This document shows positions 33,848 through 42,675 of a stretch of 64,000 nucleotides of DNA, piece by piece. Numbering within the stretch: the stretch's first letter is position 1; each line of letters opens with the position of its first letter. Source of the DNA: an uncultured Elusimicrobiales bacterium (GTDB lineage: Bacteria; Elusimicrobiota; Elusimicrobia; Elusimicrobiales; Elusimicrobiaceae). The position numbers and the translations under genes are program-made. The stretch is from positions 62,001 through 126,000 of the forward strand of contig CAKUKI010000001.1 in the NCBI GenBank assembly GCA_934662565.1, given 5' to 3'. The notes under the pieces were generated by a model, which saw nothing but the letters and a program-made list of their open reading frames with translations, was not told where the DNA came from and ran no database searches.

Positions 33848-34612
33848 ATGTTAAACCAAACCGATACACTGGCTAATGTGCTGGCTGAAAAATTCATTAC
33901 CACCGCCCCCCAAGCGGCGGGGCGTGTTTTGGGTTCCATGGCCACGCACGAGGTGGTGCTTTTGGTATCTCCCTTAAAAGCGCAAACATTGGTGACATGC
34001 TTTAATAATATGGAGCCTTGCAAGGCGGCGGCGGTGTTGCGCCGTTTGCCCGCGCGGCAGGCCGGATATGTATTTTCCCGCTTGGAAGTAATGCAGGCAG
34101 CACGGATGATGAAGGAATTTTCCCAGCCATACCGTGAAAAATTATCCGCTTCCTTGAAACCGGAATTTGTGGCGCTGTTAAAGGGGGCGCTGGCCTTTGC
34201 CCCCAATAGCGTGGGCGCGCGGATGAGTACGGATTTTGTATCCGTTAAGACGGACGCCAAAGCGGCGGACGTAATAGAACGCTTAAAAAATATGCCCCGC
34301 AAAAAATTGCCGCCCGTTTGTTTTGTGACGGCCAAAGACGGCCAGTTAAAAGGTGCGGTGCGGGTGGCGGAACTGCTGTTTTATCCGGCGGATAGTGCGG
34401 TGGGCTCTTTGATGAGTGCGGATTATGCCGTTTTAACGCCCGACGAGGGGGAATCTTCCGCACTGCAAAAATTTAAGGCGTGCCAGTGGCCTTTGCTGCC
34501 GGTGGTGGACGGGCAAAACAAACTGCTTGGCGTGCTTTCCCCCAAGTTGGCGGCGGAAGCACTGCCCCCCAAAAAACATTGGCTCAAACGCTTGTTTAAG
34601 CGCAATAAATAA
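33848..34612 (+). CDS. MgtE N-domain/CBS protein without membrane channel
   Basis: This 254-residue protein has an MgtE intracellular N-domain-like helical part (about 10-120; MEPCKAAAVLRRLP is typical) followed by a CBS pair (about 120-240). The five-helix transporter domain of MgtE is missing; the protein ends with a basic tail (KKHWLKRLFKRNK). It may sense Mg2+ or nucleotides without transporting. A terminator follows. Confidence 0.8.
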   Translation: MLNQTDTLANVLAEKFITTAPQAAGRVLGSMATHEVVLLVSPLKAQTLVTCFNNMEPCKAAAVLRRLPARQAGYVFSRLEVMQAARMMKEFSQPYREKLSASLKPEFVALLKGALAFAPNSVGARMSTDFVSVKTDAKAADVIERLKNMPRKKLPPVCFVTAKDGQLKGAVRVAELLFYPADSAVGSLMSADYAVLTPDEGESSALQKFKACQWPLLPVVDGQNKLLGVLSPKLAAEALPPKKHWLKRLFKRNK

Positions 34613-34627
34613 AAAATTTACATATAT

Positions 34628-34662
34628 AAAAAAGGCCCTCCGTTCGGAGGGCCTTTTTTTAG
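34628..34662. terminator. Bidirectional terminator
   Basis: aaaggccctccg and cggagggccttt form a strong stem with adenines before and seven thymines after, between two convergent genes. Confidence 0.92.
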
Positions 34663-34681
34663 TCCTATAGCAAGGGTAAAA

Positions 34682-35098
34682 TTAGTTAATTTCTTTAATT
34701 TCCACATCAAAAACCAATTCTTTACCGGCTAACGGGTGGTTGAAATCTAAGGTGATTTCTTTTTCGCCGATTTCTTTTACCACCGCGCGGAACGTGTGCC
34801 CGCCGTTGGAAGCGCCCACCATATCGCCCACTTTTAATTCGTCGGCATTGGAAATGGCTTCTTTCGGTACGCGTTTAATGGCTTCTTGCAATACAAGGCC
34901 GTAGCCTTCTTCCGGCTTAACGGTGACGGTCTTTTTATCGCCTACTTTCATACCTAAAAGTTCTTTTTCCAACCCCGCAATAATCATCCCCGCGCCGTGG
35001 GTATATTCCAGCGGCCCGCGTCCGGCGGAAGTATCGGCTACCTTGCCGTCCACGGTGAGGGTATAGTCAAATTTTGCTTTGGAACCTTCTTTAATCAT
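34682..35098 (-). CDS. FKBP-type peptidyl-prolyl isomerase, SlyD-like
   Basis: This 138-residue protein has the FKBP core interrupted by an IF (flap chaperone) insert at about 70-115: DGKVADTSAGRGPLEYTHGAGMIIAGLEKELLGM, then EEGYG and a C-terminal DFNHPLAGKEL. It is a cytosolic folding helper. The metal-binding His-rich tail of E. coli SlyD is absent. Confidence 0.92.
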   Translation of the reverse strand: MIKEGSKAKFDYTLTVDGKVADTSAGRGPLEYTHGAGMIIAGLEKELLGMKVGDKKTVTVKPEEGYGLVLQEAIKRVPKEAISNADELKVGDMVGASNGGHTFRAVVKEIGEKEITLDFNHPLAGKELVFDVEIKEIN

Positions 35099-35346
35099 AT
35101 TTTTCTCCTTTGCCGCAGGAAGCGCGGGCCGTTTTATTTAACTTTTACATTGTACCAGTTTTGGCGCCGTTTGGGGTAATAAAAACCCCCGCCCCTGCTA
35201 GGGGGCGGAGGCACCAACGCGTTGGTTGGGGGGAGGTAAACCGCGCCCCCCGTGCGGTGTAAAGCGGTGCTACAAAAGTATTGTTAAAAATTTAGGTTCC
35301 AGCGGCAAGTGCTAAAAAGGGTTAGAATCAACGCAAATAAAAAATT

Positions 35347-35375
35347 TTGCGCACGGGGGCGTATTTAGCTATAAT
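35347..35375 (+). promoter_or_regulatory. Sigma-70-type promoter of the three-pilin operon
   Basis: TTGCGC (35347-35352) and TATAAT (35370-35375) are separated by 17 bases, about 50 bases before the first pilin ATG. The rest of the 35099-35427 gap holds a GC-rich hairpin near 35184-35208 and nothing else I recognise. Confidence 0.65.
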
Positions 35376-35427
35376 GGGTATTGTAAATAGTTAAAAAATC
35401 CATAAACTATGTTTACTGGAGGATGTT

Positions 35428-35865
35428 ATGAAAAAAGGTTTTACCCTTATTGAGTTGTTGGCCGTGGTACTAATTATGGGCATTTTGGCCGCTGTTGCTA
35501 TGCCAAAATATACCCGCAGTTTGAACCGTGCCCGCATTGCGGAAGCGGAACAGATGTTGGCTCCCCTCTATGAAGCGCGCGAGCGCGTCCGTATAGAAAA
35601 CGAAGCCAATGGGGACTCTTCCGCCATTACGGCAAATATGTTGGATATTGGCGTTAAAAATGCTATCTCTATGTCTGGGCAGTTAATCCGCACGCCTAAC
35701 TATACTTACTATATTGGGGAAGAAAATGTGGTGCAAGCCCGGTTGGAAAAGGGCCGTGAGGTAAAAGGGACTATTTTTGCGTATGACGGAAACAAAATGT
35801 ATTGTTGCGGTTCTGAATACGCATGTAAAGATGTTTTTAATATGTCTGATTTGAAGTGTTTTTAG
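35428..35865 (+). CDS. Type IV pilin-like protein (pilin C)
   Basis: This 145-residue protein has leader MKKG, cleavage before FTLIE, Glu at +5, and the assembly helix LLAVVLIMGILAAVAMPKY. C-terminal cysteines (MYCCGSEYACK and a final C) suggest a disulfide-bonded loop. It is first of three tandem pilins, with ribosome site ggagg. Confidence 0.9.
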   Translation: MKKGFTLIELLAVVLIMGILAAVAMPKYTRSLNRARIAEAEQMLAPLYEARERVRIENEANGDSSAITANMLDIGVKNAISMSGQLIRTPNYTYYIGEENVVQARLEKGREVKGTIFAYDGNKMYCCGSEYACKDVFNMSDLKCF

Positions 35866-35874
35866 AGGACGCTT

Positions 35875-36354
35875 ATGAAAAGAAATAAAAAAGGTTTTAC
35901 TTTGGTGGAAATTTTAACGGTAGTGCTGATTGTGGGTATTTTATCGGCATTGGCATTGCCGCAGTACCGCCGCGTGGTGGAGCGCGCACGGGCAACGGAG
36001 GCCATCAGCGGCCTAAAGACCTTGTATGATTCCAGCGAGCGGCTGGCCGTTAATTTTGAATATGATGATTATGCCTCTTTATACGCTTCCGGCATGGAAG
36101 ACATTGGCATTGGCCGCTTGGATATGTTTCAGGATAGGGTCAGCAGCTTCAAAAAAAATGACATACTTACTACCCCTAATTTTATTTATTCTTTTCCAAA
36201 TGGAGAAGTTATTTCTGCCAGAAGGATTGGGGGGCGTTATAACGGTATGTGTATTGTTTTCCGGCGGGAAGACCAACAACTATTTTGTGTGGGCTCTTCC
36301 ACCTATTGCAAGATAATAGACGTTGACCAGAACAATGCTGTCGGTGGGTGTTAA
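35875..36354 (+). CDS. Type IV pilin-like protein (pilin D)
   Basis: This 159-residue protein has leader MKRNKKG, then FTLVE and the hydrophobic helix ILTVVLIVGILSALALPQY. C-terminal cysteines occur in LFCVGSSTYCK and at the end (GGC). It starts nine bases after pilin C and is preceded by gagga. Confidence 0.9.
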   Translation: MKRNKKGFTLVEILTVVLIVGILSALALPQYRRVVERARATEAISGLKTLYDSSERLAVNFEYDDYASLYASGMEDIGIGRLDMFQDRVSSFKKNDILTTPNFIYSFPNGEVISARRIGGRYNGMCIVFRREDQQLFCVGSSTYCKIIDVDQNNAVGGC

Positions 36355-36369
36355 GCAAGGGGAAAATTT

Positions 36370-36849
36370 ATGAAAAATAAAGGTTTTACATTAATGGAGT
36401 TGTTAGTAGCGGTTGTGATTATGACCATTTTGGTCACTATGGCGGTGCCGGTGTATGAAAAAACGGTGGAAAAATCCCGCGTGACGGAAGCGCGTGCGAT
36501 TCTTAAAAAAATTTCTGATTCCAAACAACGCCTTTTATCCTCTATGGAAAAGGACGATTGGACGGAAATTCCCGAGTCCTTTACGGCTAATAGTTTGGAT
36601 GTAAGAACTCAGGGTACGTCTTCCGGTTCCGGTGCAGATGCCAAGCTGACCACCAAATATTTTTCTTATAAGTTTTTTCCGGCGGGGCGCGTGTCTGATG
36701 TTTGTGCCGTACGCACGGACGGAGAAACCAGCGGTGTGGCTTTTTGGTACTCTGCGGGGGGCACTGGCGGACAATTCTTTTGTACGGGGGACGCCTCCAA
36801 ATGCGCCATATATGGTATGAAAACCTCCGGCTCCTTAAAGTGTGAATAA
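36370..36849 (+). CDS. Type IV pilin-like protein (pilin E)
   Basis: This 159-residue protein has leader MKNKG, then FTLME with Glu at +5, and helix LLVAVVIMTILVTMAVPVY. C-terminal cysteines lie in FFCTGDASKC and LKC. It ends the three-pilin operon, which is closed by a terminator 11 bases later. The three bodies are quite different from each other, which suggests distinct minor pilins rather than a recent duplication. Confidence 0.9.
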   Translation: MKNKGFTLMELLVAVVIMTILVTMAVPVYEKTVEKSRVTEARAILKKISDSKQRLLSSMEKDDWTEIPESFTANSLDVRTQGTSSGSGADAKLTTKYFSYKFFPAGRVSDVCAVRTDGETSGVAFWYSAGGTGGQFFCTGDASKCAIYGMKTSGSLKCE

Positions 36850-36860
36850 ACTTTGAAAAT

Positions 36861-36888
36861 AAAAAACCCCGCTTTGGCGGGGTTTTTT
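36861..36888 (+). terminator. Terminator of the three-pilin operon
   Basis: aaaaccccgc and gcggggtttt pair around a short ttt loop with a thymine tail. Confidence 0.92.
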
Positions 36889-36907
36889 AATGGGTACATA
36901 AACGGGG

Positions 36908-37732
36908 TTAAATTTTGGCTCCGGCGGGTACGTCCGTGGTAATCCACTTATTCGCCCCCAAAACGGCACCGTCACCAATGTTTACATTGCCTAAAACGGT
37001 GGTTTCGGCATAGATAATAACATGGTTGCCAATGTTCGGGTGGCGTTTAATGCCTTTTACGGGGTGGCCGTTTTCGTCCAGCGGGAAGCTCTTGGCCCCC
37101 AGCGTGACCCCTTGGTAAAGTTTTACATGCGCGCCGATAACGCACGTTTCCCCAATCACCACACCGGTACCGTGGTCAATAAAAAAGGCCGGACCAATTT
37201 GCGCACCGGGGTGAATATCAATGCCCGTCAGGCTGTGGGCATATTCCGTAATAATACGCGGGATAAGCTGCACGCCTTGGGTTTGCAGGGCGTGGGCCAT
37301 GCGGTAATAGGCCACCGCCAAAACACTCGGATAGCAAAGCAAGGGTTCCACTTCACTAATGGCGGCAGGGTCGCCCTCAAACGCGGCTTGCACGTCCGAA
37401 ATAATCAACCGTTGGATTTGGGGCAGCTGCGCAAAAAAACGCTGAGTAATGCACTGGGCCTGTGCTTTACAAAGGGTGCAATCCCCGTGGGTTTCGCACA
37501 TAAAGCACATGGCATTTAGGATTTGCTTTTCTAACTTTTTTGCGCATTGGGCCAATCTCCGCGCCGCGCCAAAACGCCGCGCCAAGGGGGGGTATTGGAA
37601 TAAATAGTCTTTTAGTTCCGCAAATACCGCCACCACCGTTTTGGTGTCCGGCGTGAATTTGGCTTGTTGGTGAAAGCGCTGGTTAAAAGCCTCTTTTAGC
37701 TCTTTACTTAATGCGTTAAAATCCGTTTTCAT
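36908..37732 (-). CDS. cysE: Serine O-acetyltransferase
   Basis: This 274-residue protein catalyses the first step of cysteine synthesis. The C-terminal half is a left-handed beta helix of hexapeptide repeats with the catalytic region HPGAQIGPAFFIDHGTGVVI and QGVTLGAKSF. The N-terminal helical half contains four to six cysteines (CFMCETHGDCTLCKAQAQC), not seen in E. coli CysE. ATG 37732 is placed just after the lptB stop. cysK is not nearby. Confidence 0.92.
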   Translation of the reverse strand: MKTDFNALSKELKEAFNQRFHQQAKFTPDTKTVVAVFAELKDYLFQYPPLARRFGAARRLAQCAKKLEKQILNAMCFMCETHGDCTLCKAQAQCITQRFFAQLPQIQRLIISDVQAAFEGDPAAISEVEPLLCYPSVLAVAYYRMAHALQTQGVQLIPRIITEYAHSLTGIDIHPGAQIGPAFFIDHGTGVVIGETCVIGAHVKLYQGVTLGAKSFPLDENGHPVKGIKRHPNIGNHVIIYAETTVLGNVNIGDGAVLGANKWITTDVPAGAKI

Positions 37733-37733
37733 T

Positions 37734-38453
37734 TTACATTTTGAAGTCTTCGCCCAAATACAAACGGCGGGCATCTTTATCGTTTAGCAAGGTGTTTTGG
37801 TCACCTTCTACCAAAATTTTGCCGTCGTAAATTAAGTATGCGCGCTCCGTAAGCGGCAGGGTTTCGCGCACGTTGTGGTCGGTAATTAAAACGCCAATGC
37901 CTTTATCTTTAAGCTTAAAAATCATTTTGCGCAAATCCGCCACGGTGATGGGGTCAATCCCTACAAAAGGTTCGTCCAACAAAATAATTTTGGGGTTGCT
38001 AATCATACAGCGGGCAATTTCCATACGGCGCTTTTCTCCGCCGGAAAGCGTCCACGCTTTTTGCTTGGCCAGACGGGTCAGGCCAAATTCTTCTAAAAGT
38101 TCTTCCACGCGGCGTTTTTGGGCAGCTTTGTTGCTTTCAATGCGCTCCAATACGGCTAACAGGTTTTCTTCTATGGTTAGCCCCTTAAAAATGGTGGGTT
38201 CTTGCGCCAAATAACCTAAACCGTGGCGCGCGCGCTTGAACATGGGCAGTTGGGTGACGTCGTCATTATCAATAAATACTTTGCCGCTGGTGGGGCGGAT
38301 AAACCCTACCAACATATAAAAAGAGGTGGTTTTTCCGGCACCATTGGGGCCCAGTAAGCCCACAATCTCACCGGATTTTACATGAATATTTACGCCTTTT
38401 ACTACCATGCGGTCTTTATATACTTTTTTGATTTCTTCGCTGCGCAGTTCCAT
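37734..38453 (-). CDS. lptB: LPS export ABC transporter ATP-binding protein
   Basis: This 239-residue ATPase has Walker A GPNGAGKTT, Q-loop region, signature TLSGGEKRR, Walker B IILLDEPFVGIDP and H-loop TDHNVRE, the full LptB pattern. It powers LPS extraction with LptFG, which are not in this window. ATG 38453 follows tgaggt. Immediately upstream are LptA-like and LptC genes. Confidence 0.95.
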   Translation of the reverse strand: MELRSEEIKKVYKDRMVVKGVNIHVKSGEIVGLLGPNGAGKTTSFYMLVGFIRPTSGKVFIDNDDVTQLPMFKRARHGLGYLAQEPTIFKGLTIEENLLAVLERIESNKAAQKRRVEELLEEFGLTRLAKQKAWTLSGGEKRRMEIARCMISNPKIILLDEPFVGIDPITVADLRKMIFKLKDKGIGVLITDHNVRETLPLTERAYLIYDGKILVEGDQNTLLNDKDARRLYLGEDFKM

Positions 38454-38464
38454 AGTAAACCTCA

Positions 38465-39352
38465 TTAAAATTTATCATTAATTTCCGCTTTGTTTATAGC
38501 GTCCGACACGAGCCACCCCTGCACCTTGCCTTTCAGGCTGAGCAGGCGGGTTTCGTTTTCCGCTTCGGCACGGTCGGCAATAACGGCAAACTGCCCCTGT
38601 TCGGTCTTGCCTTGCAACAGCGTGCGGGAGCCGAACGCATAGGATTTATTATTTTTTCCGTCCATAACCAAGGTGTCCGCCGTCATGGTATATTGCGGGG
38701 TGGAAAGTTTCACGCCGCCTTCCAGCACGGCATATTGGTCGTTTTGGCGGGCCAAAACGCGCTCGGCCGTCACGGTGGCGGTTCCGGCCGGAGTGGGGCG
38801 GGTAATCGTCACATCTTGATACAGGCGGTACGTTTTTGTATTTGCATCAAATTCAGCTTTGCGGGCCTGCGCATGGGTAGCGGTGCCTTGCGCATCTTGA
38901 TAAGTTAGATAAACAAAACGGTTTTTGCGGGCGGAAAGGCGCCCTTTGCCGGTTTTATAGTTATAGCGGCCGTCGTCTGCCTTGACCTCATAGAGCGGGC
39001 CGTTTTTTTCGGCTTGTTTGATATAAATGTTTCCGGCAGCGGAAAAAGTGCTTTGGGCCCTGTCGGACAGTGCATAATCCGCGCGGAACGTATAAATGCC
39101 GTTATCATAGGAAACGTGGCCCTTAAATTCTTCCTGTTGTTTTTCGGGATAGACGGTCCAACTGTCACTGGCAATCAGGCCGCCCAGCGTTTGCGGGGCG
39201 TTGAATTTGGGCGTTTTGCGTTTCAGTGCGTCTTTGGCGCGGGTGATTTGGGGCCGCGGGGCGGGAATGGCGGGGCCTTCCTTCTTAACGGTGGCACACG
39301 CCGCCGCCAGCCAAGGGATAGTAAACAAAATAAAAAGGTGCGTTATTTTCAT
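38465..39352 (-). CDS. LptA/OstA-like lipoprotein
   Basis: This 295-residue protein has a lipobox (AAAC near residue 19) and a long beta-jellyroll of OstA type, with repeating segments such as GHVSYDNGIYTFRADYAL and EGGVKLSTPQYTMTADTLVMD. It should form the periplasmic LPS bridge. It is longer than E. coli LptA and apparently lipid-anchored. It overlaps lptC by four bases. Confidence 0.85.
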   Translation of the reverse strand: MKITHLFILFTIPWLAAACATVKKEGPAIPAPRPQITRAKDALKRKTPKFNAPQTLGGLIASDSWTVYPEKQQEEFKGHVSYDNGIYTFRADYALSDRAQSTFSAAGNIYIKQAEKNGPLYEVKADDGRYNYKTGKGRLSARKNRFVYLTYQDAQGTATHAQARKAEFDANTKTYRLYQDVTITRPTPAGTATVTAERVLARQNDQYAVLEGGVKLSTPQYTMTADTLVMDGKNNKSYAFGSRTLLQGKTEQGQFAVIADRAEAENETRLLSLKGKVQGWLVSDAINKAEINDKF

Positions 39353-39888
39353 TTTAATTGCCCCTTGAGGTCTTTGACGGTGGGCGGCAAAGAGGTGGAT
39401 TGTTTCTTAAATTCTATTTGCGTTAATTTGGAGTTGGTTTCCACCCCGTTTTTGGCTACCGTGCGCACGCCGCCGCGGGTGACGATGGTTTTTTTGTCGC
39501 TCCAAACGCGGTCTTTGTCCACATCATAATAAATGTGGTCTGTTTCCAACGTAAGGCCGTGTATCAAAGAAACCGCTTTTACATGGCCTTGCAGCGTGAC
39601 AAGCCGTTGTGCATAATTAAACACACCGCGCTCTGCGGTCACTTTTCCGGCATCTTTTCCGTTGTCTTTCCAAAGCAGTTCCGGCTCTACCAGTGCGGCG
39701 TTTTGCAAGTCGGAAAAGTCCACATCACGGGAGTTTAATATCCAGCGTTTTTGGCTGTCTTTGGATTCAAAGATAGATACGGCATTGGCCCGTTGCAGGC
39801 CTGCTTCTTCGTTAGGGGAAAAATCTTTTTTCCCTTGGCAGGCGGCGGTGGCTAAAACGGCAAAAAATAGGTACAAAAGTTTTTTCAT
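39349..39888 (-). CDS. lptC: LPS export protein LptC
   Basis: This 179-residue protein has a lipobox (TAAC near residue 16) and the LptC beta domain with NSRDVDFSD, GKVTAERGVFNYAQRLVTLQGHV and DHIYYDVDKDRVWSDK. It receives LPS from LptBFG and passes it to LptA. The start at 39888 follows aagga and overlaps the preceding small gene by four bases. Confidence 0.9.
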   Translation of the reverse strand: MKKLLYLFFAVLATAACQGKKDFSPNEEAGLQRANAVSIFESKDSQKRWILNSRDVDFSDLQNAALVEPELLWKDNGKDAGKVTAERGVFNYAQRLVTLQGHVKAVSLIHGLTLETDHIYYDVDKDRVWSDKKTIVTRGGVRTVAKNGVETNSKLTQIEFKKQSTSLPPTVKDLKGQLK

Positions 39889-40070
39889 AAGTTTCCTTGC
39901 CATGGCGTTGTTTGCGGCGCGGGCACTTTGGGGGCCAAGGGCGGCGGTAATTTATTTACCAGTAATTTTAGCCCCACAAAAGCTAGTAGCACCAGTACTG
40001 CCAGCACGCCCAAGGTTTTGGCGTGCCAAGTAAAAGTAGGGCTCCAAGCCGGTGGGGGAATTTTTGCCAT
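39885..40070 (-). CDS. Small single-helix proline-rich membrane protein
   Basis: This 61-residue protein has one membrane helix (about 20-38) flanked by proline-rich segments (IPPPAWSPT and LPPPLAPKVPAPQ). Its start overlaps the kdsA stop by one base (TAATG) and its stop overlaps the lptC start (ATGA), so it is translationally coupled on both sides. That position argues for a real gene linked to LPS transport. No family is recognised. Confidence 0.7.
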   Translation of the reverse strand: MAKIPPPAWSPTFTWHAKTLGVLAVLVLLAFVGLKLLVNKLPPPLAPKVPAPQTTPWQGNL

Positions 40071-40897
40071 TATTTGAATTTTTTTACTACCGCGTCTATG
40101 GCGCAGAGTTGTTTACACATTTTTTCCGCTTGGTCAAAATTAAGCGAGTTTGGCCCGTCGGACAGTGCATGGTCCGGATCCGGATGGGATTCAAAAAACA
40201 CACCCGCAATTCCCAGTGCGGTGGCGGCTTTGGCCAAAACTGGGGCCATGGCACGGTTCCCGCCGGTGCAAGCGCCGCCCGCCCCTAATTTTTGCACGGA
40301 GTGCGTGGCATCAAACACCACAGGGTAGCCAAAACTTTTCATAATTTCCAGCGAGCGCATATCCACGACGAGGTCGCCGTATCCAAAGCAGGCACCGCGT
40401 TCCGTTAAAATAATTTTTTTGTTGCCGCGGGATTCTATTTTCTTAATGATTTGTTCCATAGCCGCGGGAGCTAAAAATTGGCCTTTTTTTACGTTAATGG
40501 CTTTGCCGGTATCCGCACACGCCAACACCAAATCCGTCTGGCGGCACAAAAACGCCGGTATTTGCAAAATATCCGCGGTTTGGGCGGCTTCTTCGGCTTG
40601 CCACGGCTCGTGTACGTCCACCACCAGCGGCAGCCCCGTCAGGCGTTTGGCTTCTTGTAAAATTTTCATACCGGCGGCTAACCCCGGCCCGCGGTACGCA
40701 TCCACGGACGTACGGTTGGCTTTATCATAAGAAGCCTTTAGAATGTAGGGATGTTTTGTTTTGGCGATAATCGCTTTCAACTCTTTTACCGTGCTGAGGT
40801 ATTGTTCACGGCTTTCAATGACGCACGGGCCTGCCATAAACGCCAGCGGCAGGCGGTTAGATAATTTAATAGAGCCAATTTGAATAGTTTTTTGCAT
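40070..40897 (-). CDS. kdsA: 3-deoxy-8-phosphooctulonate synthase
   Basis: This 275-residue TIM-barrel enzyme condenses PEP with arabinose-5-phosphate to give KDO-8-phosphate. Motifs include AGPCVIES, LKASYDKANRTS, VDVHEP, LTERGACFGYGDLVVD and FDATHSVQ. It heads the KDO/Lpt block and complements kdsD at 30.2 kb. Confidence 0.97.
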   Translation of the reverse strand: MQKTIQIGSIKLSNRLPLAFMAGPCVIESREQYLSTVKELKAIIAKTKHPYILKASYDKANRTSVDAYRGPGLAAGMKILQEAKRLTGLPLVVDVHEPWQAEEAAQTADILQIPAFLCRQTDLVLACADTGKAINVKKGQFLAPAAMEQIIKKIESRGNKKIILTERGACFGYGDLVVDMRSLEIMKSFGYPVVFDATHSVQKLGAGGACTGGNRAMAPVLAKAATALGIAGVFFESHPDPDHALSDGPNSLNFDQAEKMCKQLCAIDAVVKKFK

Positions 40898-40954
40898 ATA
40901 TTTAATGATAACAAATTTACAACGGCTTTTTGCCGCGCAAAACAGGGTTTGGAA

Positions 40955-41371
40955 TTATTTTACACCGGTGCTTCCAAAACCGCCATTCCCGCGGGTGGTG
41001 TCCGTCAGCTCGCTGACTTCTTCAAACGCGGGATAGAGGGTGGGTAATACCACCAGTTGTGCTACCTTTTGGCCGGCTTCAAATACAAAATCCTGCTCGT
41101 TTAGATTGTACATACATACAATCAATTCTCCCCGATAGGGGGCATCTACCAAACCGGCCATGGCTTTAATGCCTTTGCTTTCCACGGAGCTTTTACCCCA
41201 GATAATGCCGGACGTATTTTCCGGCAGTTCTACGGCAATACCCGTGTGAACTTTGGTAATGGCGCGCGCCGGCAGAACCGTGCGTTCCAGTGCGAATAAA
41301 TCCGCGCCCGAGTCCGTCGGGTGCGCCCGCTGGGGGAGTTTGGCAAGGGGGGATAATTTTTTTACTTTCAT
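40955..41371 (-). CDS. dut: dUTP diphosphatase
   Basis: This 138-residue trimeric dUTPase has all five motifs: TDSGADLFA, WGKSSVESKG, GLVDAPYRGEL, GQKVAQLVV and C-terminal RGNGGFGSTG. It overlaps the preceding HEAT-like gene by four bases (ATGA). Confidence 0.95.
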   Translation of the reverse strand: MKVKKLSPLAKLPQRAHPTDSGADLFALERTVLPARAITKVHTGIAVELPENTSGIIWGKSSVESKGIKAMAGLVDAPYRGELIVCMYNLNEQDFVFEAGQKVAQLVVLPTLYPAFEEVSELTDTTRGNGGFGSTGVK

Positions 41372-42405
41372 AGGGATTGGTTTAATTGGGTCATTTGGTA
41401 TAGGGCGTTATCGGCATAAATTTTAGCGGCATTTCCGCCCCGTTTGGATAAAATATTTAATTGCGGAACCAGCGTTTTAAGCAGGCTCTTATCAAAATTC
41501 GGGTCGTTAGAGTATTCTCCGGCTTGCGGGCTGGCTAGTACTCCGGCCATATAGGCGGCGGCGCGGGCGGCGTTGATTTGGGTGTTGGCGTTTTTGTCTT
41601 CCAACCCGTGTTTTATACCGTTAATAGCGTTGCCCGCCATAAACCCAAGCGCCAGCGCATAGGTGTTGGCTTGGGGGGTGTCGTAATCTTGGCGGAGGTT
41701 TTTTAAGGTTTCTTCCAGCGTATAGTTGCTGTTTTTGGCCAGTGCCACGGCCAAGGCGGAGCAGGCTTCGCTTTCCAGCTCTTTTTTGGCGCGTTTTAAC
41801 AAAAATTTGGCGGCCTCTTTGGTTTGCAAATCGCCCAACCATGCCGCGGCGGCGGCACGCACTTTTACGTCCGTATTAGCGGCCGCTTGTTTGAGGTATT
41901 TTAAGGTTTGCTTATCCCCGCCGGAAATTAAATTCATGGCGCGTTGAGCAAAGGCCTCGTCGTAAATATACATATTGACCACTTGGTCTGCATATTGTGT
42001 ATTTTGCGGATAGATGATAGTGTGCGCCGTGGCGGCATACGCGCTTAAAGCGTTATCTTGGCTGTGGGCGGAATCGGCCAGCATGGGCAAAAGTTCTTCG
42101 TAATTGTTCCCCATAGCGGTTAGAATAACGGCGGCAAAGAGTTTTTTGAGCGGGTCCTGACTTTGCAACACAAGGTTAAATAGCGCCGGTTCCTGTTGTT
42201 CGGGCGGGGGCAAACGCACCAAGCTGGCACCGGCGGCAAAAACTTCAGCCGGATTTTTAGAGGTGCGAAACAAGTTCAGCACCGTTTGGTTTTCTTGCAA
42301 GGTGCGGCTCCCTTTTTGCAAAAGGGGTAATGTTTTTTGGGTTTGGGCCACGGCGGGAGTGGTGAGTAATACGGCGGCCAAAAGTGTAAAAATGGTTTTA
42401 TTCAT
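41368..42405 (-). CDS. Periplasmic HEAT-like repeat protein
   Basis: This 345-residue protein has a signal peptide (cleavage near PAVAQ) and alpha-helical repeats rich in Ala/Leu (VRAAAAAWLGDLQTKEAAKF, CSALAVALAKN, QINAARAAAYMAG), matching HEAT-like folds. It could be an envelope scaffold. ATG 42405 follows aggaga. Confidence 0.78.
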   Translation of the reverse strand: MNKTIFTLLAAVLLTTPAVAQTQKTLPLLQKGSRTLQENQTVLNLFRTSKNPAEVFAAGASLVRLPPPEQQEPALFNLVLQSQDPLKKLFAAVILTAMGNNYEELLPMLADSAHSQDNALSAYAATAHTIIYPQNTQYADQVVNMYIYDEAFAQRAMNLISGGDKQTLKYLKQAAANTDVKVRAAAAAWLGDLQTKEAAKFLLKRAKKELESEACSALAVALAKNSNYTLEETLKNLRQDYDTPQANTYALALGFMAGNAINGIKHGLEDKNANTQINAARAAAYMAGVLASPQAGEYSNDPNFDKSLLKTLVPQLNILSKRGGNAAKIYADNALYQMTQLNQSL

Positions 42406-42461
42406 GCTCGTTCTCCTATACATTTATTATATCATTTCCCACGGGATTATTAGACGAAAAC

Positions 42462-42492
42462 GGACCTGCCTTGTGTGGGGGCAGGTCCGTAT
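42462..42492 (-). terminator. Terminator after the 55-residue gene
   Basis: cggacctgcc and ggcaggtccg form a 10-bp stem; read on the minus strand it is followed by tttt. Confidence 0.7.
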
Positions 42493-42507
42493 TAAAAAAA
42501 TAAGCGG

Positions 42508-42675
42508 TTATCGGGCGCCTACGGCTTCGGCCAGCCGCTCCATAGATAAACGGTTTTGGTAGCGGTGGGAAGGAGTATCGTCACTATAAATGGCAATTTG
42601 TTCTTGCTGTTTTAAGACAACCACTTTTTTGTGGCCTAAGGCTAATAAAAAATGTAAATGGGTTGCGTTCTGCAT
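42508..42675 (-). CDS. Small protein of 55 residues, unknown function
   Basis: The frame opens at ATG 42675 with acggag seven bases upstream and ends just before a terminator, giving a self-contained small gene. The sequence is mixed, with a beta-like HKKVVVLKQQEQIAIYS segment and a helical end (SMERLAEAVGA). It is not recognised. It lies about 1.1 kb from the DnaA-box cluster. Confidence 0.5.
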   Translation of the reverse strand: MQNATHLHFLLALGHKKVVVLKQQEQIAIYSDDTPSHRYQNRLSMERLAEAVGAR

